A DNA stretch of 64,000 nucleotides from Asterias amurensis. Taxonomy: Eukaryota > Echinodermata > Asteroidea > Forcipulatida > Asteriidae. Below, piece after piece: positions 38,030 through 50,200 of this stretch. The notes under the pieces are model-generated. The model searched no databases. It saw nothing but the letters and a program-made list of their open reading frames with translations, and was not told the DNA's origin. Numbering within the stretch: the first letter of the stretch is position 1; each line of letters starts with the position of its first letter. The stretch spans positions 9,539,917-9,603,916 of the forward strand of contig NC_092655.1 of assembly GCF_032118995.1 (NCBI RefSeq), written 5' to 3'. The translations under genes and the position numbers were made by a program.

Positions 38030-38211
38030 TCACTGGAAATCCACAATAATTGATCTGACAGAAGTATAGACACCAGTTACCCCTCCCACCAATCCAAAGA
38101 TAATCAGTAAGATATCTTTACAGATGATCATTATTCCTAAATCATGTCTCTTCAGCTTCAAATGTATTACAGCTGGTATAATGTAGGCAATCATGGTGCT
38201 TCCAATTGCTC
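38030..38211 (-). CDS. Transporter exon: last helix and stop
   Basis: 182 bp beginning in phase 1, ending with TGA at 38030-38032. Reads GAIGSTMIAYIIPAVIHLKL, a basic loop, and a final helix LIIFGLVGGVTGVYTSV followed by a short tail. Acceptor TCCTACAG. Confidence 0.9.
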
Positions 38212-41200
38212 CTGTAGGAAATCAGAAATGTGTATCATGGAGTTTCAATTATCCTTTGCTTTTCCTAATGTATGTACTGAACATAATGTCTCAAACAGAC
38301 TAAGTCTGTAGTATTTGCACATTATATTCCACATTTGCCAATACTCCTCATTTGTCATTACTCATTTAAAAGCACTGGACATAATTGTTAGCATAAAAAC
38401 GAACTTGGTTCTGAGTAATGGAGAGCTGTTGTTAGTGTAAAAAACGTACTTGGTTACGATTAATGGCGAGCTGTTGATAGTATAACACATTGTGAGAAAT
38501 GGCTCCCTCTGAAGTAACGTAGTTTTTGAGAGAAAGAAGTAATTTTCCATGACTTTGATTTCGAGACCTCAGAATTAGATTTTGAGGTCTCAAAATCAAG
38601 CATCTGAAAGCACACAACTTCATGTAACAAGGGTGTTTTTTCCTTTCATTATTATCTCGCAACTTCGACGACCGATTGAGATCAAATTTTAACAGGTTTG
38701 TTATTTTATGCATTCATCTTATTCAAGGAGTTCATCTTACTTTGTATTGTGTTGGTATTCCTCCCTATTATTAGGTGTAAAAAAACCTGATACAACGAGC
38801 TTGTGGCGGTTAAGAGCGCAATGTAGAAGATTAAACAGTGCAGACATAAATTACTCCCTCAGAGTATATTGGTAAAATTATTCACATTAATAATATTTAT
38901 CTCACATACTATGTTGCAACTTTAACCATGCTACATGTGACATGCATGTCTGTCTCGAGTACACCTCACTATATGCAAAAATTGTCCTTAAACCTAATTT
39001 GCCGCATCGCAGCATCACAATAGTCTTGGTTGCGCCAATTTGGGAGTCAATAAGGGAATAAAAGGGTAGCAACAAGTTCTTAACAGCCGGCAGGGTCGTT
39101 GCATCCACCCTTGCAAGGTTTTAAACGGACATTTAAGAACGATGTCACTACTCTTTTATTCCCATTCATAAATGCCCTTTTGTTAATAAATGTTAAAAAT
39201 ACAATTACAGACATTTTGACAATTAAAATTCGAGGTTTGAAATATTTTTTTCAAAAACTTGGTGAAGAATCTGTTTGATGCGCGTAGATTGAGTGTACAT
39301 GCACACGCTTTTAAATAGATTACGCGCTGTTACTAATAGCTATGAATTGCATTCCGCGTGATAATATTGGCAGACGTTAGCTTGCGCGCCCGACACACGG
39401 ATGCCAGCTGGTTATAAACAGCTCCAGCTGGTCATTATCAACCATGTAAACACCCCACGTGACGCGCTCTCAACCAATAGGAGTAGCAAAACTGTATGGG
39501 GTATTTATGAATGCTCATTTATGTTATAGTTTTTGTCATCCAAGATCAAGCAACGGTCTAATGTGCATTATTTCTCAGGTCCATAATCTTCAGCCCCAAT
39601 ATTTTAATAAAATAATCAACTTTTCACGACAACTTCTTCTTCAGTATGTATTAAAATTGAGGTGTTTTTATGTCTGACTGACTATGCATTTTATCTGACT
39701 GATAGGGGTAAAACACTGAAGTAAAAGTAAAATTCTCAGTAAGTATCGCGTGCATCGAATTGAAAAAGGATGTCAAATGGAGAATTTATTTTATCTGGAA
39801 TCAAATCTTTGTTTCTAAATTATATTCAAAAACAAAATTTGAATGACAAAAAGTTTCTGTACACGTTTTTAAATTGAGTTTTAGTTTTTTCATAAAAATT
39901 CCAAACAATTTGTTAACTTAGTATGAGACAAGTTTATTTTACCTGAACTTGTTAGACACAACTTTTTTTAAATCCACACCCAAGTTTGGTGCAAATACTG
40001 AAGCTGATTTTACGCGGATGAGTTTTGTTGAATTTATATTACTTTCATATTTTTTTATCACTGAGTTCTCAATTTGCAACATAAATAATGTTCATGGCCA
40101 TAAACTATATGTCAGACTAAACCAATTGACAAAATAAAATCTTGCATATTATGCAAAATCCAATATAGTTGGGACCACAATGGTTCTGGAAGGTTTATTA
40201 CATGTAAGACTTACACATGTGTATTACAATGTTCAGGTGACTGAAGTACTTACCTGTAAATGAAGAGATATAAGCAAATTCATCTTTGAAAGCATATGCA
40301 GTACCCAGCTGTGCTAAGACAATTAGTGTTCGTAGAATGTTCCTCTTGACAGTCCACACCTGCAATAGAAAATTGTAGATTCAATGAGATAGTGCTAGAT
40401 TGTACATGGATGGTTTCAGAAATAACGAAATGTATGTAAAATAAAGGATGTGATACAATTACAGAAACATCAGTTTCTGGACCAGATTTCTTGTCAAAAC
40501 ACACTTATAAAATGAGGTGTAATCTGCACTAAAACAATACCTTCTTGCATTTTGGAAAAAAAAAAGTATTTTAAACACCTTTCCTTTAAGATAAGGAAAA
40601 GCTCAGGTTTTGTTTTAAATGAACAAAAATAAACTTGGAATTCAGTTTTTGTGCTATCACAAACAACAAGTTGTTCATATTGCTTCTGCTTGATAAAGGT
40701 TTGAGATTCCTTATCGATGGTTGGTGTCACCATATTGCACTGTAAGCCTGTCACCATATTGCACTGTAAGCCTGTCACCATATTGCACTGTAAGCCTGTC
40801 ACCATATTGCACTGTAAGCCTGTCACCATATTGCACTGTAAGCCTGTCACCATATTGCACTGTAAGCCTGTCACCATATTGCACTGTAAGCCTGTCACCA
40901 TATGGCACTGTAAGCTTGTCACCATATGGCACTGTAAGCTTGTCACCATATGGCACTGTAAGCCTGTCACCATATGGCACTGTAAGCCTGTCACCATATG
41001 GCACTGTAAGCCTGTCACCATATTGCACTGTAAGCCTGTTTACTTTGAAGGCGTCATTAAGTTAATGTTGCTCTCGACCAAAAGGAATGAAGAAACTGTC
41101 TTATAAGCGCTGTGTGTGATGGTGCAAGCTCCCGTGTCACACCCATGTTATAACACTTTTTACTGGTGTTATATCACCCGTTCAGACAACCCCTAATGAT

Positions 41201-44200
41201 GCCCTCTTGACCAATCAGAATGGATAAACTGTCTTAGGTATTTATAAAATCACTTAATACTAACAATGTATGCCGTGTTTGATTTTTCAACAGTGTAGAT
41301 ACATTTTAAAATATTTAATCAAAAGGGTAACCAGCCAAGCCAAAAGACATGTATTCAAACAAAACATTAACGGACATGCAAACGGTAAAATGATAAACAC
41401 ATGTCTGAAAACTGTCCAGGGATGCTTGCAGAATAAAATTATAACTAGTAAAAAAAACTTAAAAAAACAGTGTGTGCACTGTCAAACACTCACTGATTTC
41501 GGTATCTCAGGGGCCACAGGAAGGTTACTCAGACATTTAGCAGCTTGTGGATCTTGTAGGAGCTGACAAAGTTCTGCATCCTCTTTAGAGTCTGTAATCG
41601 CTGTATTTACACGTAAATCACTATCATCCACTGTATCTACTTCATCCTGACTGTTATTGATATTGGAAGAATTTAACTTCAGCGGACCACAAAACTTCCC
41701 TTTAAAAGAAAACAAAAACAATGGAGTAAAGATTACAAACTGCATCAAAATTATATGGCTAGCACATTAACAGCCACATTTGGTTGTCAAAATGTAATCA
41801 AATAAAAGGATGCAACAAAGGAGACTATCTACTTCTGATGGTTGGGGATCATCAGCTATCAAGAGGTAGTGAAAGTGATTTTGGTGGATGGGGCATGCAA
41901 GCTACCTCGAGATACTCTTATGGATAGAACTCCTTAACTACCACAAGGACATACATTGTAACAGCAAATTTAGTAGAAGGGGTGCTTCAAAAATCAGGAC
42001 GTATTGAGAATCAGACTGCATCAGAATACAGCAACTTCGACTAGGGCTATAACAATTGGCTAAAATGACAACATTAAAATAAGAAATGAAATGACAACAT
42101 TGTGATTTAGCCATTGCTACTGGCGAAGCCATTAACTCAGAAACACCCTAGTTTTAAGCGGCCTTCGGGAAAATCAATTCAACTATCGGAAGATGATTCT
42201 AGTGGATCGAGAACATCACAATTTCATTGGTGGAGTATAAGATATTAGAAAGAAACAGTTCTCATGGGTGGGACATAATAGCTATTACATGTATTAGGAA
42301 GTGATGGGAACAGTTCTCACGGGTGGGGTACATCAGATATTAGGAAGTGATAGGAACAGTTCTCATGGGTGGGGTACATCAGATATTAAGAAGTGATGGG
42401 AACAGTTCTCATGGGTGGGGTACATCAGATATTAAGAAGTGATGGGAACAGTTCTCATGGGTGGGGTACATCAGATATTAGGAAGTGATGGGAACAGTTC
42501 TCACGGGTGGGGTACATCAGATATTAGGAAGTGATAGGAACAGTTCTCATGGGTGGGGTACATCAGATATTAAGAAGTGATGGGAACAGTTCTCATGGGT
42601 GGGGTACATCAGATATTAGGAAGTGATGGGAACAGTTCTCATGGGTGGGGTACATCAGATATTAGGAAGTGATGGGAACAGTTCTCATGGGTGGGGTACA
42701 TCAGATATTAGGAAGTGATGGGAACAGTTCTCATGGGTGGGGTACATCAGCTATTAGGAAGCGATGGGAACAGTTCTCATGGGTGGGGTACATCAGCTAT
42801 TAGGAAGCGATAGAAACAGTTCTCATGGGTGGGGTACATCAGCTATTAGGAAGCGATGGGAACAGTTCTCATGGGTGGGGTACATCAGATATTAGGAAGT
42901 GATGGGAACAGTTCTCATGGGTGGGGTACATCAGATATTAGGAAGTGATGGGAACAGTTCTCATGGGTGGGGTACATCAGCTATTAGGAAGTGATGGGAA
43001 CAGTTCTCATAGGTGGGGTACATTAGATATTATGAAGATTTTTTAAAATTTATGTTGACCGCATTCTTTACATTTTACAAATTAATGTGATAATATGTAG
43101 GGTAAATTGGCTTTTGATTCACACCAGACCTAATTTACAAATAAATGTTGTTATAATACGCACCTGGAGCAAATAAGAGATGTTCAAATATCTCAATAAT
43201 TGGAAAACACTGCAAAGGAAAGGTGAAGACAACTCCTATACATACAACCAGGCTGACTACCAACTGAAGCATGCTATTGGGCTGAAGGTTCCAAATGATG
43301 ACTTGAGCTGTAGATGTTCCTAGGCGTAAATAGCTCAGAAAGCCAAGACTTGCCAGGACACACGTAAAGAGCAGCACAACCAAGTATAACAGATGAGGAA
43401 ATAGGTGACTGTTTTCTCCCATGCTAGATTCAATAGGAACTATCTGTAATGACAAAAGTGATGTTCTCATGTTTTAGGTAAAGTGGTGTATGCAGTGAAG
43501 ATGCTCAAATTGATGGCCTCTTATTGAAGGGAATCTCAAAAAAGTAGATTTTTTGTTCTATATAAGAAAATACTCACCTCTGATACCTACAAATGCATTA
43601 ACAATGCGCAAGTGCAAGTGACTCCGCTGAGCAAAAACAAAGCACCCCTCCTTGCACAGCAGGTCCTGTGTGTACACACAAATAACGCCCTTCCTTTTTA
43701 CTTGAGCCTTTTCTTTTTTTCTCCTTTTAAACCTTTTGGGAGGGAAGGTATCAGAGGTGACTATTTTCTAATATAGAATAGAAAATCCCGATAAAAAAAT
43801 GATGTCACCTCCAATACCTACAAATGCAGAGAATCACAATAAAGCCGCAAGATAGGGAGGGAACAGGACATGCAGTGTAGTGCCCAGACAGTACAACTCT
43901 TAACTACTTGTGCCTGAAACAAATGAAAAACAGGAGTTGCTAAGACATACCAGTATGCTGTGAGTGAGGTGCTCTTAAAGGCAGTGGACACTATTGGTAA
44001 TATTACTCAAAATAATTATTAGCCCAAAACCTTTCTTGGTAATTAGTAATGGGGAGCTATTAATAGTATAAAATATTGTGAGAAATGGCTCCCTCTGAAG
44101 TAATGTAGTTTTCGAGAAAGAAGTAATTTTCCACGGATTTGATTTTAAGACCCCAGATTTAGAATTTGAGGTCTCAAAATCAAGCATCTGAAAGCACACA

Positions 44201-47200
44201 ACTTTGTGTGACAGGGGTGTTTTTTCTTTCAATATTATCTCGCAGCTTCGACCACCAATTGAGCTCAATTTTTCACAGGTTTGTTATTTCATGCATGTGT
44301 TGAGATACACCAAGTGAGAAGACTTGTCTTTGACAATAACCAATAGTGTCCAGTGCCTTTAAGAGGTCAAGACGGCAGTTCTACTGTGTCTCCAGGCTGT
44401 TGACTGAGCTGCTGAGCGTAGAACTTGTCTGTCCATGCGACCATCTGACTGGAGCACATCTCGCAAGTAGCAGGATAAGAATGTTGAGGGATTTTCCCAG
44501 CAGGCTGCCTGCACAATCTCATGTATGGTCACTGTAATAATTCAGGAGGCCGGATGGCTGAAGATTGAACTTGAATATGCTTTTATTGCTGTATCTCATT
44601 TACTAAGACAGTTAAGTGTGTATCGCCTTAAAACATGGCCGCCTGCATACAACATTTACTTGTTACACACGGCCTCGTGAGGGCGCTCTTCTAATAACAA
44701 GCTGTATTACAACAGTCACCCCCTGAAAGAGAGCTAAAGATGTACATGTAGTCACGCTCCCTGCTTGGTGAGCTCGGATTGGAACTTGGTTAGCCTTTGG
44801 CTCCTAGGTGCTTGAAAAGCATGTAAAACTTGGGCAAAGCCAGGCCCTGGCTGGGAGAGTTGACGGAGAAAGAAAGATTTGAACAAATTCTGCTCTGGTG
44901 AGGCAACATTCCACAGTGGGGCGGGGGGGGGAACCTTCCCGGTCATCATGTTTAGGGATGCCCCTAGAAATGTTGGGCTTTGAGATAAACTAGAGAAGAC
45001 CTCTCTATGTTGATGATGAGCCCTAGGTTCATTGAAGAGCTTCGAGGAGTGTCCGAATAAAGGATCAGCCAGTCGTCCAGGTACATAGAAATGTGATTCT
45101 GGTAAAGACCCTTGGAGGCATCAGAACTGGTAGGTCTTGTGTCGGTAATGAACTGGAGGTGTCTTTGATGATATGTATGACCCTTAAAGGCAGCTCATAG
45201 CGTTTCCATCAGGAAATGCTTGGTCAAATAAAGGCACTGAGTGGCCGAAGATTGATTATCAGTCGCCACTGGTTGGAAATTCTTGGGAGCCAGAAAGAAG
45301 GAGATGAGCCCGATACAGTCTTCAGGAAAGGGACTTCAGCATTTTTTCCCATTTCTTTTTTAACGCTTCGACGAGCAGAGTATTATTATTTTTTTTTCAT
45401 GAATCTTTTGCGATTGAAGTCCCAAAGTCTAGCGACCAACCTCCAACCAGTCCCAGAGCCGGTGAGACATCCACAAGACTAGTGCTTGGCGAATAGTGAA
45501 ATTTTGTTATTCGGATACCGCTGGCCAACTATCCGAAATTAACCCGATATTCGAATAGTTTTTTTCGCCGCTAGAGGGCGCTATTAAAAAAAAAAACCAA
45601 AAACAAAATTAATTTTTTTTTTTGCCTCTAGAGGGCGCTGTTCGTTTGTGAATGAGATCTTATGGGCGGATTGATATTAGTTTTAGACAGTGTCACTCGG
45701 TTCATTCATAAAAATGACCGGATCTAATTTAAAGATGGCGATTTGCTTTTTCTTTTGATCGTGATTGACTCTACGTGAAGGAAAACTTCTGTAATCTTTG
45801 AACAAATTACGTCAGAAATGTCATTGTTTTAACTCTTCACGGAGGTAAGCATAGTTAAATACTTAATAGATGCTGTTTTATGCTGTCTTAATAGAAGTAT
45901 CATAAGGATTCAGTCAAAACATTCATATCAGTTGTCGCCCGACGTCCGCGGATATTCGGATATTAAAGAATATCCGGTTACTCGGTTGTAATTACAGAAT
46001 TATCCGGTTTGTGAATAGGTATTCGCGCCCTATGCGGATATCCGGTTAAGAAAAAAAGGCATTCGCGGTTACGGATAGAAAAACCTATTCGCCATTAACC
46101 GGATATTCGAATAATTCGCCCAGGCCTACACAAGACCACTGCGTCTTGAAGGAGTAGGTTGAGCTAGAGGGTGTTGCCTTAGCTGCAGAGGATTGGGAAC
46201 AATAACCTGGTTTTGCTGCTGAGCGAGAAAAGTTGGCTCAGGGTCGACGAAAATTGGACTGGTATGGGCGACGAAAAGGCCCTTTGTCACTTTTCCTGCC
46301 CTTGTTGTTGGTGCGAGGGGGCAGTGAACATGGTGAAGAAGAAGATTGATTTGAGGGTGGACGCAAGTTGATCTTCCCATCAGTCTTAAAGAGCTTGGCC
46401 TCTTGGCATCAAATTTTTTTGTGAAGAGATCACTCCAGAGGAAAGGTAATTTTTCCATCTGTTCTCTGGAGCACTGTGAGGGCCAGTAGAGCTGATCGAG
46501 GATGAGCGAGCTATGCAGGGAAGTAGCCAAAGCCGAACTGGTAGTAATTGACTGTAAACATGAACCGAGGCAGTCATCAAGAAAACTAAACTGGATCCAC
46601 TGTCGCAGGGTTCTTTGAAGCCCGAGCTAGAGTATCGGACAATAACATAGACATGCTGGAAACCTTGGCCCCATAGCGTAAATGACGGTCTAGCTTCTCG
46701 AGAGAACAGTTGAGGTCATTAGTGCGTTTATCTGGGAAGATATTTTTTCGGGTAGGTTTATCAGACCGAAGCTTATCTTCAACTTTAGATGAAATTTTTG
46801 GCAACGTATCTTCAGTATTCGTGTTGAAGAGAGATGATTCATGAGCAGGAATTCTCACATGCTTTTTCTTTTGAAAAATTGAGAAAGCCTCGTCAATATT
46901 CTCAGAGCAGAAGCTGTCCACAGGAATAGTAGTTTTTAGTGGAGGAGTGAGTTGGACAGAAACCCTGCAAAAAGACAAGCGGAGAGCCTCTTTGGGAGAA
47001 GGAGAAGGAAACTATAAAATATTACTCACTTCAGAGATGACAACTCTCCCTCTGTGGAACATGGAAGTATTTCCAGGTTTGATCAAATCAAAATCTGGCC
47101 CAATGGAGCTCCTTGGGGAGGATCCAGAGCGGCAGTAGTGACCAGGACAGTGACGTCTAAGTAGTGACGATCCCCAATGCTGCCATGGAAGTGACATGCG

Positions 47201-50200
47201 GTGGTGGGCAGACGTCCGAGCGAGAAAAACCTTTGTAATCCGGTGGCTATTCCTGCTGCGGGTAGTAGCCAGGGAAAATACCAATGGGTACCGAAAAGGA
47301 CCCATGGAAGGATGTGTTGACTGAGAGGATTGTTAGGGAAGAAAGAACATTTTGAGGGCCGGAAGTCTGTCACCGCAACCCAGTGTAGATGAGACTGTCC
47401 AGCATAGGCGGGGAATGGACGATCAAAAACATGACTTGAGGATGACAAATCTTCCGAAGCACCACTGTTCGCCATTGACAAAGTGACATCCAGCAGGAGA
47501 GCTGGTAAAAACATCGTTTGGTTAAAAGAAGATGTTGTATCTTGGAGATTCTTTTTCAAAACCTGGAAATTTTCCTGTTGGTAGGTGACTTGCGTGCGAG
47601 ACTATCCTGCCAGGCCGTAAAATACTTCCAATCCACGGTAGACCAGCCGGAGCAGACCCCGCACGGCTTATCCTGCGAACAAACGCGACATCACTGACAT
47701 GTTTCATGGATGTCGAACTCTAAGGTCGAGGGAAGACCACCACAGGATCTACATTTCAATTTTCTGCCAGGTTTCTTCTTTCCTTTCGTCAATTCTGACA
47801 CCGTAACGGAGATGTCCGGAAACTGCACTGCTTGCCTTTATAGTGTGTAACGCTTCGTTGTTTTGAGAGAGCTTGGGGGAAAAAAACGAATTGACACTAT
47901 GGGCGCTGTAAAAAGAAGGGCGTTATTTGTGTGTACACACGCGACCTGCAGTGCAAGGAGAGGTGCTTTGTTTTGTTCAGCGGAGTCACTTGTGCTTGCG
48001 CATTGTTAATGCATTTGTAGGTATCGGAGGTGAATTATTTTCTGTGAGGGTTTTAATTAGACACAACAAGCAGACACAGCATAAACATTTGCATCATTCC
48101 ATTCCATGTTTCAACAAATCAACCTTTGTGACTCGAGACTAAATTTGAGCCATGAGTCAATGCACTGCAAGAAACAGTGAGGATGCAAGTTAATGGACAA
48201 TAAATAATCATTATCATCAAGTTCCTCTGAATCCTTGATTCATGAATGGTTGCTAGCCATATAACGTATAATCATACAACCTGGTTAAAGGGTCTGGCTA
48301 TTTTTACACAATGTACACAGATTTACATAAAAGACACTGGACGCTATTGGTAATTGTCAAAGACCAGTCTTCTCACTTGCTGTATCTCAACATATGCATA
48401 AATTAACACACCTGTGAAAATTTCAGCTCAATTGGTCGTCGAAGTTGCAAGATAATAATGAAAGAAAAAACAACCTTGTCACACGAAGTTGTGTGCTTTC
48501 AGATGGAAGTTGATTTCGAGACCTCAAAATCTAATTCTGAGGTCTCAAAATAAATTTTGTGAAAAATTACTTCTTTCTCGAAAACTACGTTACTTCAGAG
48601 GGAGCCGTTCCTCACAATGTTTTATACTATCAAAACTCTCCCCATTACTCGTTACCAAGTAAGGTTTTATGCTAATAAATATTTTGAGTAATTACCAATA
48701 GTGTTCCACTGCTTTTAAACTTAAACAGTTTGAAGATAATGATAGTAGAATGTTTTTACATGCTAAAATAATTGTTGTCTCACTGACAGCTAAGATGAAA
48801 ATTATTTTTGTGACTTGTTTTACTCATTTCTCAAAAACTACAGCAGCTCAGAAACTAATATTTTAGGGGAAGCTTTATACCATTATTATTTTCAAACTGA
48901 GTAAGTTTAATGTAAATCTGCAGTGGAATGTCCTGGACATTATGTTTTGTGTTAAAAAAGTACCCAAATCCTTTAAATCATGGTGCATATGGAACACCTC
49001 GGCATCTTGCATGCAATGCTGTTTTTTTTTCACAGCGGAAACACAACACAAAAGCAGATGTGCAGCTAGCAAAGTGGCACACCAATTCATGTTTACATGC
49101 ACTTTGCATGCACTTTGTTGAAACCTTCAAAAAGTAAGCATGCACTTAAACTTAATAAGCTTACAAGTGGTAAAAGGAAAAACAAATTGTTTTGTTTGAG
49201 TTTTATTTTTATTTAATTACCTCAAGTTGTTGACTGAATGATGTTGGATAACACAGAGCGCTATTAGGGAATTCCACTTAAACGTGCTTGTAGGTAATCA
49301 ATTATATGGTTCTTCCACAAACTTCACTAGACAACAACGACCTATACATTTTATCTAAAGTAAAAACTTACCGTCCCGATACCCTCAAAAGCTGCAGTTA
49401 CTTGTCCAAAGAAAATGGGAAACGTCGAAAATTGGGCCCAACTGATAGTATCACTGACTGAAAAATCTGGATGAAACCATGAAAAGAGAATAAGGTTCAC
49501 TAGAAGATACACTCATACAGGTATTTATCAACACTACTGTGCGTTACACTCTACACAGTTATCTACACCATTATCTACACAGTTACAAACAGGTAATGGT
49601 TCTTGCAAGTTTTGTTTCTATCACAATTATTTCTCAAATGAAGGCCGACACTTATTCAGACAAAAAGCTTTCACATTGCTAACAGCTTCTAAAGATGAAT
49701 ACACTACATGTACATCAGTAATGAATTGTGATAGAAAAAAATTAATTCTAAAACTGACATACCTGATAAGATGTAAACCATCATGGCAACATAGCCTACA
49801 AGGCTAGACAAGTTAGCGAAGACACTTGCTGGACCAAGTTGACGAATACTACGCAAATATCCAAACAGTATAAAAATTGGCAGTGGTAAAAGCACTAAGA
49901 TATTGTAGCCAGGGCTTTGAGACACAAAACTGTATGGTAAAATATTCACTAAAGGTGATGAACTATTTGTGATTGAAAGCGCCACTTTATCAGTAGTGAG
50001 ATGCACAGTGCTTGGGAGTGGAGTTGTCCATGTAGTGCTGCTGTTATCAACAGCAATATATGGAAGATGATAAGGAAACATTTTTTGAAATGTATTACCA
50101 AGAAATATGAAATAGTTGACACAAAATCCAAACTGTGTAACTACTAGAGAAACATTGACTAGTATTATTCCAACCTTCCCTAAAGACAATGAAGCTGTAT

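Larger units (their letters stand above)
43545..48045 (-). mobile_element. Decayed DIRS-like tyrosine-recombinase retroelement
   Basis: About 4.5 kb inside a transporter intron. The ends are inverted repeats of roughly 120 bp: 43578-43692 (CCTACAAATGCATTAACAAT, TGTGTGTACACACAAATAAC) against 47905-48030. A third block near the left end (about 43746-43835) is complementary to the outer terminus (GGTATCAGAGGTGACTATTT), as the internal complementary region of DIRS elements is. Reading on the minus strand, order is gag-like, RT with YLDDWLILYSD, then a recombinase C-terminal piece. This order, the inverted ends and the complementary region define DIRS. All frames are broken and large internal parts are missing. 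Two younger elements sit inside it (45480-46128 and 43977-44362). Confidence 0.85.
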
